This document shows positions 19,467 through 30,026 of a DNA stretch of 55,815 bases, piece after piece. The notes under the pieces are model-generated. The model saw nothing but the letters and a program-made list of their open reading frames with translations, was not told the DNA's origin and made no database searches. Source of the DNA: an uncultured bacterium (GTDB lineage Bacteria > Bacillota > Clostridia > Lachnospirales > Lachnospiraceae); the NCBI GenBank assembly GCA_947063875.1, contig CAMSTY010000018.1, positions 1-55,815 on the forward strand, in the 5' to 3' direction. The position numbers were made by a program, and so were the translations under genes. Every line of letters starts with the position of its first letter. Position 1 is the first letter of the stretch.

Positions 19467-22400
19467 AGAGCATTGAAATACAAGGTTTCAAGTCGTTTGC
19501 CAACAAGATTACCTTTGAATTTCATAATGGGATCACCGGGATTGTCGGGCCGAACGGCAGCGGAAAAAGCAATGTGGCAGACGCTGTCCGCTGGGTGCTC
19601 GGGGAACAGAGGATCAAACAGCTGCGGGGAGCCAGTATGCAGGATGTGATTTTTGCGGGCACCGAGTTGCGCAAACCCCAGGGTTTTGCTTATGTGGCGA
19701 TTACCCTGGACAATTCCGACCATCAGCTGGCTATTGACTATGACGAGGTCACGGTGGCCCGGCGCTTATATCGTTCCGGAGAGAGCGAATATCGGATCAA
19801 CGGCAGCGCGTGCCGGCTGAAAGATATCAATGAACTGTTTTATGATACGGGGATCGGCAAAGAGGGATATTCGATTATCGGCCAGGGGCAGATCGACAAA
19901 ATCCTGAGCGGAAAGCCGGAGGAACGGCGGGAGTTGTTTGACGAAGCGGCTGGCATTGTCAAATTTAAACGCCGCAAAACGATAGCGTTAAAAAAACTGG
20001 AGGATGAAAGGCAGAATCTGGTCCGGGTCGGGGATATCTTGTCGGAACTGGAAAAACAGGTCGGCCCGCTGGCAAGACAGTCAGAGGCAGCCAAAAACTA
20101 TTTGAACTTAAAAGAACAGCTGAAAACCTATGATGCCAATCTCTTTTTGATGGAATCTGAGGGGTTCCGGATCCAGCTGGGCGAAGTAGAGAAACGGGAA
20201 GCGATCGTTTCCCAGGATATGGAGGAGGCCTCCCGCCAGACAGAGGAAGAGAAGGGTTCCTATGATCGCCTGGAACAGGAAATCGGCGTTCTGGAGGATG
20301 AAATCAACACAAAACGGGAACGTCTCAGCCAGGCGGAGATGGAAAGGGGAAGCCTGGAGGGGCAGGTCAATGTGCTTCATGAGCAGATTAATACGGAGCA
20401 GATGAATGCCGACCATATCCATGCGCGGATAGAAGCGATCGGAAAAGAGAAGGAAGAAAAAATACGCCAGGCGAATGATTATGAAAGCAACAGCGCCGGG
20501 ATCCGCAGGCAGGCAGCAGAGAGCAGCCAGAAACTGCAGGATGCGGAGGAGAGGCTGCGCAAAGAAGATGAGCGAATCATGCTTTTGGATCAGCGGATTG
20601 AAGAAGGCAAAGGCAGCATTATTGACGGTTTAAACGAAAAGGCTTCCCTGGCAGCCAGGGAACAGCGGTATGAGGCAATGCTGGAACAGGTGCAGATGAG
20701 GCGTTCCGAGGTGTGCCAGAGGCTGCTGCGTTACAAGAGCGACGAGTCGGTCCAGGAGGAACTTTTGCTAGAGGAGCAGCAGAAGCTTGCGCTCTCCGGA
20801 CAGCGGATGGAAGAACTCCTTGCCAGACAGACAGAGTGCGAAACGGAAATAGAACATTGCGGGCAGGAAATAAAGCGGCTGACCCGGGGATTGAATGAGC
20901 GTCAGCAGGAATACCAGACGGCGACCACCCGCCTGGAATCCCTGCGAAATCTTGCCGAGCGGTATGAGGGGTACGGCAACAGCATCCGCAAGGTGATGGA
21001 AGTAAGGGACCGCATCCATGGCATCCGCGGGGTGGTGGCGGACCTGGTTACGACGGAACGGCAGTATGAGACCGCTATTGAGACTGCCCTGGGCGGAAGC
21101 ATTCAGAATATCGTCACGGATTCGGAGCAGACGGCCAAGCAGCTGATTGAATATCTGAAAAAAAATAAATATGGCCGGGTGACCTTCCTTCCGCTGACCA
21201 GTATCGGACAGAGGGGCGGGTTTTCCCAGCCGGAGGCATTGGAAGAGCCGGGGATAATCGGCCTTGCCAGCGATTTGGTCCATGTGCAGCCGGAGTACCA
21301 GGTGCTGGCAAAGTATCTCCTGGGGCGCGTGGTGGTGGCTTCCACGATCGACCATGCCATTGCCGTGGCCAGAAAATATAAATATTCCCTGCGTATTGTC
21401 ACATTGGAAGGAGAACTTTTGAGTGCAGGCGGTTCCATGACCGGCGGCGCTTTTAAGAATTCCAGCAACCTCCTGGGAAGAAAGAGGGAAATTGAGGAAC
21501 TGGAGGAAGTATGCAAAAAGGCGCTGACGCTGGCGGAACGCATTCAGGATGAATTGGCAATGCATGAGGGGGTGCTGGCGGAAAAACGGGAAGAACTGGA
21601 GCAGGTCCGGAACGAGCATCATCAGGAGTCCCTGAATCAGAATACCCTGCAGCTGAATGCCAGCCAATTGCAGGACAAACGGGAGGAGATCCGGGACCAG
21701 GCAGGGGATCTGGTGCTGGAGAACCGTCAGCTGGAGGAACAGATTCACGAGATCGAGCAGAACCGCCGGCTGCTTGCTCAGGATTCCCGTCAGCTGCTGA
21801 CAAAAAACGAGCAGGCAAGCCGCGATGTGGAACGGCTTTCCTCGCAGCTGGAGACAGAAAAACAGGTTCGGGAAACCCTGGCGCACGAATTGGAAGAAAA
21901 TCGCCTGCAGGCGGCAGGACTGAAGCAGCAGGCAGATTTCGCAGTGGAAAATATCCGCCGGGTAAAGGAAGAGATCCGGCGGCTGGAGGAGGAACTGGCA
22001 GGCCTGGAAAACGGAACCGGCGATTCCGAACAAGTGATCGCTGCCAAAAGAAAGCAGATCGAGGACTTGAAGACCGGGATTGAGACAGCCATCCATTGCC
22101 GGGAGCAGCTGGCCGAAGAACTGGAAGCCTTGAGCAAAAACAGGGAGGAAATGGTCCAAAGGCAAAAGGATATTTTCCAAAAGCGGGAAGAACTGGCCGG
22201 AAGAATCAGCCGCCTGGATAAAGACCTGTTCCGGCTGCAGGGCCAGAAGGAAAAGCTGGAGGAAAAACTGGAAAATCACGTAAATTATATGTGGAACGAG
22301 TATGAACTGACTTTTACCACGGCGCAGCCGCTCCGAAATCCGGATTTGACAGTGATTTCACAGGTGCAAACAAAGATTGAAGAACTGAAAAACAGTATTC

Positions 22401-23017
22401 GGGCATTGGGCAATGTCAATGTCAATGCGATTGAGGATTACAAAGAGATCTCCCAGCGATACGAGTTTATGAAAACCCAGCACGATGATCTGGCAGAGGC
22501 AGAGCAGACGCTGCAAAAGATTATCGAGGAACTGGATACCGGGATGCGCCGCCAGTTTGAGGAGAAATTTAAAGAGATCCGCGCTGAGTTTGACCGTGTG
22601 TTTAAAGAGCTGTTTGGCGGGGGGCACGGCACTTTGGAACTGATGGAGGGGGAAGATATTCTGGAAGCCGGCATTCAGATTATCGCCCAGCCGCCCGGAA
22701 AGAAGCTGCAGAATATGATGCAGCTGTCCGGCGGGGAAAAAGCGCTGACAGCCATTTCCCTGCTGTTTGCCATTCAGAATTTAAAGCCGTCTCCGTTTTG
22801 CCTCCTGGATGAGATCGAAGCGGCCTTGGACGACTCCAATGTGGACAGGTTTGCCGGATATTTACATAAATTGATAAAAAATACACAATTTATCGTGATC
22901 ACCCACCGCCGCGGAACCATGGTGGCTTCCGATCGGCTCTACGGGATTACGATGCAGGAAAAAGGGGTTTCCACGTTGGTTTCCGTGAACCTGATCGAAG
23001 ATCAGTTGGACGAATAG
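19457..23017 (+). CDS. smc: Chromosome segregation protein SMC
   Basis: 1186 aa, full length. Walker [10 protein letters not shown] at residues 31-39, long coiled coils (about 165-500 and 670-1010), hinge domain (about 515-635, including [20 protein letters not shown]), C-terminal ABC signature [10 protein letters not shown] and Walker [12 protein letters not shown] near 1115. SMC with ScpA/ScpB loops and compacts the chromosome near the origin. It starts inside the last codons of rnc and is followed by ftsY after 40 bases, the classic Firmicutes arrangement. Confidence 0.97.
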   Translation: MYLKSIEIQGFKSFANKITFEFHNGITGIVGPNGSGKSNVADAVRWVLGEQRIKQLRGASMQDVIFAGTELRKPQGFAYVAITLDNSDHQLAIDYDEVTVARRLYRSGESEYRINGSACRLKDINELFYDTGIGKEGYSIIGQGQIDKILSGKPEERRELFDEAAGIVKFKRRKTIALKKLEDERQNLVRVGDILSELEKQVGPLARQSEAAKNYLNLKEQLKTYDANLFLMESEGFRIQLGEVEKREAIVSQDMEEASRQTEEEKGSYDRLEQEIGVLEDEINTKRERLSQAEMERGSLEGQVNVLHEQINTEQMNADHIHARIEAIGKEKEEKIRQANDYESNSAGIRRQAAESSQKLQDAEERLRKEDERIMLLDQRIEEGKGSIIDGLNEKASLAAREQRYEAMLEQVQMRRSEVCQRLLRYKSDESVQEELLLEEQQKLALSGQRMEELLARQTECETEIEHCGQEIKRLTRGLNERQQEYQTATTRLESLRNLAERYEGYGNSIRKVMEVRDRIHGIRGVVADLVTTERQYETAIETALGGSIQNIVTDSEQTAKQLIEYLKKNKYGRVTFLPLTSIGQRGGFSQPEALEEPGIIGLASDLVHVQPEYQVLAKYLLGRVVVASTIDHAIAVARKYKYSLRIVTLEGELLSAGGSMTGGAFKNSSNLLGRKREIEELEEVCKKALTLAERIQDELAMHEGVLAEKREELEQVRNEHHQESLNQNTLQLNASQLQDKREEIRDQAGDLVLENRQLEEQIHEIEQNRRLLAQDSRQLLTKNEQASRDVERLSSQLETEKQVRETLAHELEENRLQAAGLKQQADFAVENIRRVKEEIRRLEEELAGLENGTGDSEQVIAAKRKQIEDLKTGIETAIHCREQLAEELEALSKNREEMVQRQKDIFQKREELAGRISRLDKDLFRLQGQKEKLEEKLENHVNYMWNEYELTFTTAQPLRNPDLTVISQVQTKIEELKNSIRALGNVNVNAIEDYKEISQRYEFMKTQHDDLAEAEQTLQKIIEELDTGMRRQFEEKFKEIRAEFDRVFKELFGGGHGTLELMEGEDILEAGIQIIAQPPGKKLQNMMQLSGGEKALTAISLLFAIQNLKPSPFCLLDEIEAALDDSNVDRFAGYLHKLIKNTQFIVITHRRGTMVASDRLYGITMQEKGVSTLVSVNLIEDQLDE

Positions 23018-23057
23018 AACATTTGTTTGCTAAATAAAGGAAAGGGGCGAACCGGAT

Positions 23058-23993
23058 ATGGAAGAAAAGAAAAAAGGCTTTTTCAGCCGCCTTGTGGATG
23101 GACTGACCAAGACCAGAGATAATATTGTCTCCGGGATGGACTCGATTTTCAGCGGTTTTTCCGCTATTGATGAAGACTTTTATGAGGAATTGGAAGAGAC
23201 GCTGATTATGGGGGATCTGGGGATAAAGACCACCATGTCGATTATGGAGGATTTGCGCAAAAAGGTAAAGGAACAGCATATCAGGGAACCGGGGGAATGC
23301 CGGCATTTGCTGATCGATTCGATCAGAAGCCAGATGGATTTGGGAGAAAATGCCTATGAATTTGAAAAGCGGACTTCGGTGGTATTGGTGATTGGTGTCA
23401 ACGGAGTGGGAAAGACAACTTCCGTAGGAAAGCTGGCCGGACAGCTGAAAGATGACGGGAAGCGGGTGATCCTGGCGGCGGCAGACACCTTCCGGGCGGC
23501 GGCGATCGAGCAGCTGACGGAATGGGCCAACCGGGCAGGCGTGGAGATTATCGCCCAGCAGGAAGGCTCCGACCCGGCGGCAGTGATTTACGATGCGGTG
23601 GCGGCGGCAAAATCCAGAAAGGCCGATGTGCTGATCTGTGATACGGCCGGCCGGCTCCACAACAAAAAGAACCTGATGGAAGAACTCAAAAAGATCAACC
23701 GGATTATTGACAAGGAATACCCGGGGGCGTACCGCGAAACCCTGGTAGTGCTGGATGGGACGACAGGACAGAATGCGCTTTCCCAGGCAAGGCAGTTTAT
23801 GGAAGTAGCCGATATTACGGGGATTATCCTGACGAAACTGGACGGAACGGCAAAAGGAGGGATTGCGGTGGCGATTCAGTCAGAACTGGGGATTCCGGTG
23901 AAGTATGTAGGGGTCGGAGAGAAGATCGACGATTTGCAGAAATTTAATTCCGAAGATTTTGTAAACGCGTTGTTTCGGACGCGGGCGGAATAA
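23058..23993 (+). CDS. ftsY: Signal recognition particle receptor FtsY
   Basis: 311 aa with N domain and GTPase G domain; the long acidic A domain of E. coli is absent, as usual in Firmicutes. GVNGVGKTT (G1, near 113), DTAGRLHNK (G3) and [10 protein letters not shown] (G4) are present. FtsY docks ribosome-nascent-chain/SRP complexes at the membrane and forms a GTP-dependent heterodimer with Ffh. In many Firmicutes ylxM-ffh follow directly; here they lie 28 kb downstream. Confidence 0.97.
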   Translation: MEEKKKGFFSRLVDGLTKTRDNIVSGMDSIFSGFSAIDEDFYEELEETLIMGDLGIKTTMSIMEDLRKKVKEQHIREPGECRHLLIDSIRSQMDLGENAYEFEKRTSVVLVIGVNGVGKTTSVGKLAGQLKDDGKRVILAAADTFRAAAIEQLTEWANRAGVEIIAQQEGSDPAAVIYDAVAAAKSRKADVLICDTAGRLHNKKNLMEELKKINRIIDKEYPGAYRETLVVLDGTTGQNALSQARQFMEVADITGIILTKLDGTAKGGIAVAIQSELGIPVKYVGVGEKIDDLQKFNSEDFVNALFRTRAE

Positions 23994-24037
23994 GGCGAAA
24001 GAATATAAAGACGGGAAAAGAGAGGGAGGAAACAAAG

Positions 24038-25258
24038 ATGGACGAACTGACATTGGAGAAATTTGAGGAAGCGTCAGAGGAAGTGCAAAAGGTTACCCAG
24101 GAGACAAAACTGGTATACAGTGAGTATTTTTCGGCACAGACAGGCAACAAAATTTATTTCAAACCGGAAAATATGCAGTATACCGGGGCCTACAAAGTCC
24201 GCGGGGCCTTTTATAAGATCAGCACGTTGAACGAGGAAGAAAGAGAACGCGGCCTGATTACCGCGTCGGCGGGGAACCATGCGCAGGGAGTAGCGTATGC
24301 CGCCAAGCTGGCGGGCATTCGGGCGGTGATTGTAATGCCGACCACTACCCCCTTGATCAAGGTGAACCGTACCAAAAATTATGGGGCCGAGGTGGTTTTG
24401 TACGGCAATGATTTTGACGAGGCGTGTGAACATGCGTATCGGCTGGCTGACGAACAGAAGTATACGTTTGTCCATCCCTTTGATGACCTTGACGTGGCTG
24501 CGGGGCAGGGAAGCATCGCCATGGAGATTATCAAGGAACTCCCGACTGTGGATTATATCCTGGTCCCGGTAGGCGGCGGCGGGCTGTGCACCGGAGTATC
24601 CACGCTCGCCAAGCTTTTGAATCCCAAGATTAAGGTGATTGCGGTGGAACCGTCAGGCGCCAACTGCCTGCAGGCTTCCATAAAGGCGGGAAAGGTCATG
24701 ACCCTTCCTACCGTAAGCACGATTGCCGACGGCACGGCAGTTCATCGGCCCGGGGAAAAGCTTTTTCCTTATCTGCAGGAGAATGTCGATGATGTCATTA
24801 CGATCGAAGACTCGGAACTGATTGTAGCCTTCCTGGATATGGTAGAGAACCATAAGATGATCGTGGAGAATTCCGGCCTGCTGACGGTGGCGGCGTTAAA
24901 GCATATGGATGTGAAGAAGAAAAAGATTGTGTCTATTTTGAGCGGCGGAAATATGGATGTGATCACGATGTCTTCCGTGGTCCAGCATGGCCTGATTCAG
25001 AGAGACCGGATCTTTACCGTATCGGTGCTGCTGCCGGATAAGCCGGGGGAACTGGCAAAGGTTTCTTCGCTGCTGGCAGAGCAGAAGGGGAATGTGATCA
25101 AACTGGAGCATAATCAGTTTATCAGCATTAACCGGAATGCGGCAGTGGAACTGAGAATCACGTTGGAGGCGGAAGGAACCGCCCATAAGAATCAGATTGT
25201 GCAGATGCTCAACGATGAGGGATATCGGCCGAAGCTGGTAAAATCCAAAGGAATGTAA
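24038..25258 (+). CDS. ilvA: Threonine ammonia-lyase with C-terminal ACT domain
   Basis: 406 aa. PLP fold-type II: TGAYKVRGAF with Lys53, SAGNHAQGVA, PVGGGGL for phosphate binding. Residues ~325-405 form one ACT-like domain (FTVSVLLPDKPGEL). It deaminates threonine to 2-oxobutanoate, the first step to isoleucine, or degrades threonine/serine. The length with one ACT domain fits the ~400-aa class common in Clostridia. GGGAGG precedes the ATG. It has no recognisable promoter of its own and lies 44 bases after ftsY, so read-through is likely. Confidence 0.93.
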   Translation: MDELTLEKFEEASEEVQKVTQETKLVYSEYFSAQTGNKIYFKPENMQYTGAYKVRGAFYKISTLNEEERERGLITASAGNHAQGVAYAAKLAGIRAVIVMPTTTPLIKVNRTKNYGAEVVLYGNDFDEACEHAYRLADEQKYTFVHPFDDLDVAAGQGSIAMEIIKELPTVDYILVPVGGGGLCTGVSTLAKLLNPKIKVIAVEPSGANCLQASIKAGKVMTLPTVSTIADGTAVHRPGEKLFPYLQENVDDVITIEDSELIVAFLDMVENHKMIVENSGLLTVAALKHMDVKKKKIVSILSGGNMDVITMSSVVQHGLIQRDRIFTVSVLLPDKPGELAKVSSLLAEQKGNVIKLEHNQFISINRNAAVELRITLEAEGTAHKNQIVQMLNDEGYRPKLVKSKGM

Positions 25259-25310
25259 GAGGATAAAAGAACGATCAATCGGTAAAAAGAAGGAATACCT
25301 GGAGGCATAT

Positions 25311-26612
25311 ATGAAAGAGGAGCAGGAAAAGAAAGAAAACCAGGAAATGTCCGTAAAAACATTCAGGGGCGCAGCGCCTCTGATGCAGAACATCCGTTAT
25401 TTTATCAAGTGGACATTTCTGTCAGTGCTGATCGGTGTGGTGGTCGGCCTGATCGGCGCCGCCTTTGGCCACGGAGTGATCCTGGCAACGAAAATCTGGC
25501 AGTCATGCCATTGGACGGTATTTTTGATGCCGGTGGCCGGCCTGGTGATTATATGGCTGTATCGTGTGGGAAAAGCGGAAAAAAACAGAGGGACCGATCT
25601 TGTCCTGGAATCCGTATCGGCACATGAGGAGATTCCGGTTATCACGGCCCCGCTGATTTTTGTCAGTTCCATTTTAAGTCATGTGGTCAGCGCGTCTGCC
25701 GGACGTGAGGGCGCTGCGCTGCAGCTGGGGGGAAGTCTTGGGAACCTGGTAGGAAAAGTGATGCGGCTGGATGAAAAAGACCGGAAGATCGCCATTATGT
25801 GCGGGATGAGCGCCTGCTTTTCCGCACTCTTTGGGACTCCGCTGGCTGCCGGGATATTTTCTATGGAGGTAGTCAGCATCGGGATTATGTATTATGCTGC
25901 CCTGGTTCCCTGCCTGTTTTCTTCTTTCGTCGGCGCGGCGATAGCCGGAAGGCTTGGGCTGGCGGCGGAACATTATGAGATCGGCCTGGTGCCGGCTTTT
26001 GATACCCAAGGCGCTGCGCTGACGGTGCTTCTGGGAATGCTGTGCGCGGTGGTCGGGATTCTTTTGTGTCAGTCCATGCATCAGGCCAGTACCTGGTATC
26101 GGAAATATTTTAAGAGTTCCTATCTGAGGATACTGGCCGGCAGCGGGATTTATATCGTACTGACGTTGATCTTTTCAAGCAGGCTTTATAATGGCGGCGG
26201 CCTGCACCTGATTGAGAGGTGTTTTGAAGGAGAGGTGGTGCCTTATTATGCCTTTCTGGCAAAGATATTGTTTACGGCAGTAGCGCTGGGGGCAGGATTT
26301 AAGGGTGGTGAGATTGTGCCGACCTTATGTGTGGGAGCGACATTTGGCTATACCATGGCGGCGCTTCTGGGAATGCCGTCTGGGTTATGTGCGGCGGTAG
26401 GGATGGTCTGCCTGTTTGTCAGTGTGACTAACTGTCCGATTTCGACCACATTTATGGCATTTGAGCTGTTTGGATTCGAGGCAATGCCTTTCTTTGCCCT
26501 GGGGATTGCAATCAGCTTTACCTTGTCCGGATATTATGGCCTGTATCACAGTCAGAAGTTTGTCTATTCCAAGATCCGGACGGAATATATTGATCGGAAA
26601 TCCAACGAATGA
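25311..26612 (+). CDS. ClC-family chloride channel/antiporter
   Basis: 433 aa, about 10-12 membrane helices, no CBS domains. The first selectivity element is GREGAALQLGG at residues 131-141; Glu133 corresponds to the gating glutamate of E. coli ClC, while the usual proline after GREG is alanine. FGTPLAAGIFSMEV and GAGFKGGEIVPTLCVGATFG follow. It would move chloride or another anion with protons across the membrane; the ion cannot be told. TGGAGG precedes ATG 25311. Confidence 0.9.
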   Translation: MKEEQEKKENQEMSVKTFRGAAPLMQNIRYFIKWTFLSVLIGVVVGLIGAAFGHGVILATKIWQSCHWTVFLMPVAGLVIIWLYRVGKAEKNRGTDLVLESVSAHEEIPVITAPLIFVSSILSHVVSASAGREGAALQLGGSLGNLVGKVMRLDEKDRKIAIMCGMSACFSALFGTPLAAGIFSMEVVSIGIMYYAALVPCLFSSFVGAAIAGRLGLAAEHYEIGLVPAFDTQGAALTVLLGMLCAVVGILLCQSMHQASTWYRKYFKSSYLRILAGSGIYIVLTLIFSSRLYNGGGLHLIERCFEGEVVPYYAFLAKILFTAVALGAGFKGGEIVPTLCVGATFGYTMAALLGMPSGLCAAVGMVCLFVSVTNCPISTTFMAFELFGFEAMPFFALGIAISFTLSGYYGLYHSQKFVYSKIRTEYIDRKSNE

Positions 26613-26634
26613 GAGTGGATCAGGGAGGATTTAT

Positions 26635-27951
26635 ATGAGGACACTGATTGAAAAAGCGACGATTTTGACTATGGATAACGGCGGGCGCCTCTATCTGGAC
26701 GGCCATGTCCTATTTGATGAAAACGGGATTCTGGCAGTCGGAAGCGGTGCCTGCAGTCAGGATGCGGATATCCGGGTTGACGGCAGGCAGGGCATCCTGA
26801 TGCCGGGGATGATAAATGTCCACAGCCATATTCCGATGATTCCTTTCCGGTCTATGGGAGACGACTGCCCGGACCGGCTGCGGCGCTTTCTGTTCCCGCT
26901 GGAACTGGAGGCGATGACTCCGGATCTGGTATATGCCGCCGCCCGTTATGCGGCCTGTGAACTTTTGCTGTCCGGAGTGACTTCCATTCTGGATATGTAT
27001 TATTTTGAAGATCAGGTGGCGCGTGCCTGTGAGGAGACGGGAATCCGTGCCTGGGTGGGGGAGACGGTGATTGGCCAGGAGACCTGTGACAGCAAGACGC
27101 CTTACGGAGGCCTTCCATTGTGTGAGGAATTGATCCGGAAATGGCAGGGGCATAAGCGGATACATCCGCTTGTGGCGCCCCATGCCACAAACACCAGTTC
27201 GCCGCAAATGCTGAAGGCAGCCTATGATTTATCCGTAAAATATCAGGTCCCCTATACGCTTCATGTCAGTGAGATGGATTATGAAATGAGTTATTTTAAA
27301 GAACAGTACGGCAAGACTCCGATTGCGTTTTTGCATGATCTGGGCGTGCTAGGGGAGAGGACCATCGCTGTCCACTGCATTCATGCGACAGGTCCGGATA
27401 TCCGGCTTTTGGCGGATACGGGAACCAAAGTGGCGCACTGCATAGGTGCAAATACCAAGGCAGGAAAAGGGATTTGCCCGGCGCTGGATATGAGGAAGGC
27501 AGGGGTTGGCATCGGCATAGGAAGCGACGGGCCTTCTTCCGGGAACACCATGGATCTGTTCACACAATTCAAGATGATAGCGTCATTTCAGAAGACGAAG
27601 TATCGCGACCGCAGTGCATTTCCGGCGAGAGAGATTGTGGAACTGGGAACCATGGGCGGGGCGCGGGTGTTGGGGGCAGAAGACGAGATTGGCTCCATCG
27701 AGATCGGGAAGCAGGCGGATCTGGTGCTTCTGGAGACGAAATCCGTCAATATGTTTCCGCTTTATAATCCTTATTCGGCAATTGTTTATTCGGCGAATGC
27801 CTCCAATGTTGACAGCGTATGGGTGCAGGGGAGGCAGCTGGTGCGGGGCGGCCGGCTTATGGAAATGGATCTTCAGACAGAACGGGACCGCCTATGGGCA
27901 GAAATGAAGGAATTCAGAAACTGTGCAGACAAATATCAGGATATGCTATAG
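26635..27951 (+). CDS. Amidohydrolase-superfamily deaminase (SAH/MTA deaminase-like)
   Basis: 438 aa. Metal ligands are visible as HSH (His63, His65), His210 in LHVSEMD, His247 in VHCIHAT and Asp298 in GSDGPSSGN, a pattern of the TrzN/MtaD/SAH-deaminase branch of the amidohydrolases. The C-terminal composite beta domain (DLVLLE, WVQGRQLVRGG) is complete. It would hydrolytically deaminate an amino-substituted ring such as a purine nucleoside or thioether nucleoside; the true substrate is open. The start at 26635 follows GGGAGG. It lies 22 bases after the ClC gene and just before the promoter of a Pot-like ABC importer, which may supply its substrate. Confidence 0.86.
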   Translation: MRTLIEKATILTMDNGGRLYLDGHVLFDENGILAVGSGACSQDADIRVDGRQGILMPGMINVHSHIPMIPFRSMGDDCPDRLRRFLFPLELEAMTPDLVYAAARYAACELLLSGVTSILDMYYFEDQVARACEETGIRAWVGETVIGQETCDSKTPYGGLPLCEELIRKWQGHKRIHPLVAPHATNTSSPQMLKAAYDLSVKYQVPYTLHVSEMDYEMSYFKEQYGKTPIAFLHDLGVLGERTIAVHCIHATGPDIRLLADTGTKVAHCIGANTKAGKGICPALDMRKAGVGIGIGSDGPSSGNTMDLFTQFKMIASFQKTKYRDRSAFPAREIVELGTMGGARVLGAEDEIGSIEIGKQADLVLLETKSVNMFPLYNPYSAIVYSANASNVDSVWVQGRQLVRGGRLMEMDLQTERDRLWAEMKEFRNCADKYQDML

Positions 27952-27961
27952 CAAAACCCCG

Positions 27962-27990
27962 TTGACAATTTCTGACAGGAATGATATCTT
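27962..27990 (+). promoter_or_regulatory. Promoter of the Pot-like ABC operon
   Basis: Consensus -35 TTGACA (27962-27967), 17-base spacer and -10 TATCTT (27985-27990), directly after the amidohydrolase stop and about 50 bases before the first permease start. Confidence 0.75.
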
Positions 27991-28039
27991 ATTTTTAGAA
28001 AGTTTATCAAAATGTATCAAAAGAAAGGTGGGAAGCCCC

Positions 28040-28873
28040 TTGCTTGAGAAGAAGACCAATATTTACTGGCTGTTTATTCTGCCGGGTTGTCTGTTTCTGA
28101 CATTCTTTATGCTGATACCCCTGTTTTCCCTGTTATTTAAGTCCTTTGTGGATGAAGGCGGAGCGTTTTCTTTGACGAATTATCTGACTCTGATGGAGAG
28201 TACCTATTTTAAACAGGTATTCTGGCGGAGCATCCGCCTCAGCCTGGTCAGTACGGCGGTATGCGCCGTGCTGGGGTTTCCCACGGCTTATTATATTTCC
28301 AAATATTCCCAAAACAAAGGCGTGCTGATGGCGCTGGCAGTGTTTCCCATGTTTACCAGCCCGGTCATCCGTTCCTTCAGCTGGATGGTCCTTTTGGGGA
28401 AGAAGGGGATCGTCAATGACCTTTTAGTGAGCCTGGGGATCGTGGCAAAGCCTGTCAGCCTCTTGTACAATGAGTTTTCAATGGTGGTAGGCTTTATTCA
28501 GCTGTTTCTGCCATTGATGATTTTGTCGCTGATCGGGGTGATGGACAATATTTCCGAGGATCTGAACCTGGCGGCAGGAAGCCTGGGCGCATCCCGGATC
28601 GGGGTTTTCCGGCACGTGGTTTTGCCTCTTAGCATTCCTGGCCTGGTGACTGGGAGCGTGCTGGTGTTTACCGGATGCCTGACCGCGTATACGACGCCGC
28701 AGCTGCTCGGAGGCACGGATACCCGTGTGCTGGCGACCATGATTTATCAGCAGGCAATGTCGCTGGGCGATTGGACGCAGGCGTCGGTGGTGGCTGTGAT
28801 TATGATTGTGGTGACGATTGCGGTGTCAACGGTGATTAATAAGGTCAGCCGGAAGCTGAATCCAACGATCTAA
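28040..28873 (+). CDS. ABC transporter permease, spermidine/putrescine (PotB) type
   Basis: 277 aa, six predicted membrane helices, with the inner-membrane-complex loop EDLNLAAGSLGASRIGVFRHVVLPLSIPGL (EAA motif). The start is probably TTG 28040, with AAAGGTGGG upstream and the promoter 50 bases before; ATGs further up lie before the promoter. It forms the membrane channel together with the second permease at 31236. The subunit type also serves importers of other cationic or phosphonate-like solutes, so polyamine is not certain. Confidence 0.88.
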   Translation: MLEKKTNIYWLFILPGCLFLTFFMLIPLFSLLFKSFVDEGGAFSLTNYLTLMESTYFKQVFWRSIRLSLVSTAVCAVLGFPTAYYISKYSQNKGVLMALAVFPMFTSPVIRSFSWMVLLGKKGIVNDLLVSLGIVAKPVSLLYNEFSMVVGFIQLFLPLMILSLIGVMDNISEDLNLAAGSLGASRIGVFRHVVLPLSIPGLVTGSVLVFTGCLTAYTTPQLLGGTDTRVLATMIYQQAMSLGDWTQASVVAVIMIVVTIAVSTVINKVSRKLNPTI

Positions 28874-28886
28874 GGAGGGAAATGAT

Positions 28887-29924
28887 ATGGCGCTTTTGGA
28901 ATTGCAGGGAATTACTGCCGGATATGATAAAAATGTAATTTTAAAAGATCTGGATTTTCAGGTGGAGAAGGGGGAACTGGTCTCTCTGCTTGGCTCCAGC
29001 GGCTGCGGAAAGACGACGACCCTGCGGCTGATTGCAGGATTTTCCACTCCGATGTCAGGCAAATTTATGTTTGGCGGGAAGGATTACACCCAGGTGCCGC
29101 TCAACAAGCGGAATTTCGGGTTTGTGTTCCAGAGTTACGCATTGTTTCCTCATATGACTGTGTTTGACAATGTGGCGTTTGGGCTTAAGATGCGGGGCCT
29201 TCCTGCGGATCAGATCAAAAAAGAAGTTATGGAGATGCTGGAGACCGTCGATCTGGGCGGCTTTGAGAAGCGTTTTCCCAAGGAGATGTCCGGCGGCCAG
29301 AGACAGAGGGTGGCGCTGGCCAGGGCGCTTGTGATCAAACCGGATCTGCTGCTTTTGGACGAGCCTTTGAGCAATCTTGACGCCAAGCTGCGTGTAAAGA
29401 TGAGGGTGGAGATTCGCCGCCTGCAGCAAAAGTTTGGCTTTACAGCGATATACGTAACGCACGACCAGGAAGAATGTTTTGCGATTTCCGATAAGGTGGC
29501 GATCATGAACCATGGGGTGATCGAGCAGATGGACAGTCCGTCTGTGATATACAATCATCCAAAGACAGAGTTTATCGCCAGGTTTGTCGGGTTTGAGAAT
29601 TTTATGGATTTAAAGCCAGGGGCGTCAGACGGGGTTTATACGCTGCCGGATGGAAGCACGGTTCAGGCAGAAGGAGGCAGGAGAGGGGATTCTGTCCGGG
29701 CATGTATCCGGCCGGAGGATATCCTGATTGTGACGGACGGGGCGGAGGCAGTGAATCCGCTGGCCGGCGAGATTATGGTAAGCACTTTTCTTGGAAAACG
29801 CAATCAATATAATGTGCGCACTGCCATCGGCGAGTTTGAGGTCAGTACAGACCAGGAAAGCGTCTGCAGGATCGGGGACCGGGTAACGCTGTCCCTGCCT
29901 CCGGCTAAGATCATTTTGCTTTAA
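28887..29924 (+). CDS. ABC transporter ATP-binding protein, PotA-like
   Basis: 345 aa. Walker A GSSGCGKTT at residues 36-44, signature MSGGQRQRVALARAL, Walker B LLLLDEPLSNLDAK and the switch histidine in YVTHDQEE. The C-terminal third is a TOBE domain. It powers the importer encoded around it. AAGGAGGG precedes the ATG, 13 bases after the permease. Confidence 0.93.
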   Translation: MALLELQGITAGYDKNVILKDLDFQVEKGELVSLLGSSGCGKTTTLRLIAGFSTPMSGKFMFGGKDYTQVPLNKRNFGFVFQSYALFPHMTVFDNVAFGLKMRGLPADQIKKEVMEMLETVDLGGFEKRFPKEMSGGQRQRVALARALVIKPDLLLLDEPLSNLDAKLRVKMRVEIRRLQQKFGFTAIYVTHDQEECFAISDKVAIMNHGVIEQMDSPSVIYNHPKTEFIARFVGFENFMDLKPGASDGVYTLPDGSTVQAEGGRRGDSVRACIRPEDILIVTDGAEAVNPLAGEIMVSTFLGKRNQYNVRTAIGEFEVSTDQESVCRIGDRVTLSLPPAKIILL

Positions 29925-30026
29925 CTATGCCCGAAAACGGAAAGTGTTCAGGTACATGGCATGTATCTGGATTGAATCGTCTCTGGTGACGAGACTTTCA
30001 TAAAAAAGAAAAGGAGAAAAGAGATT

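Noticed and set aside
20768..22279. Minus-strand open frame of 503 codons inside smc
   Set aside because: Leu/Phe/Gln-rich antisense of the coiled coil; no ribosome binding site or recognisable domain.
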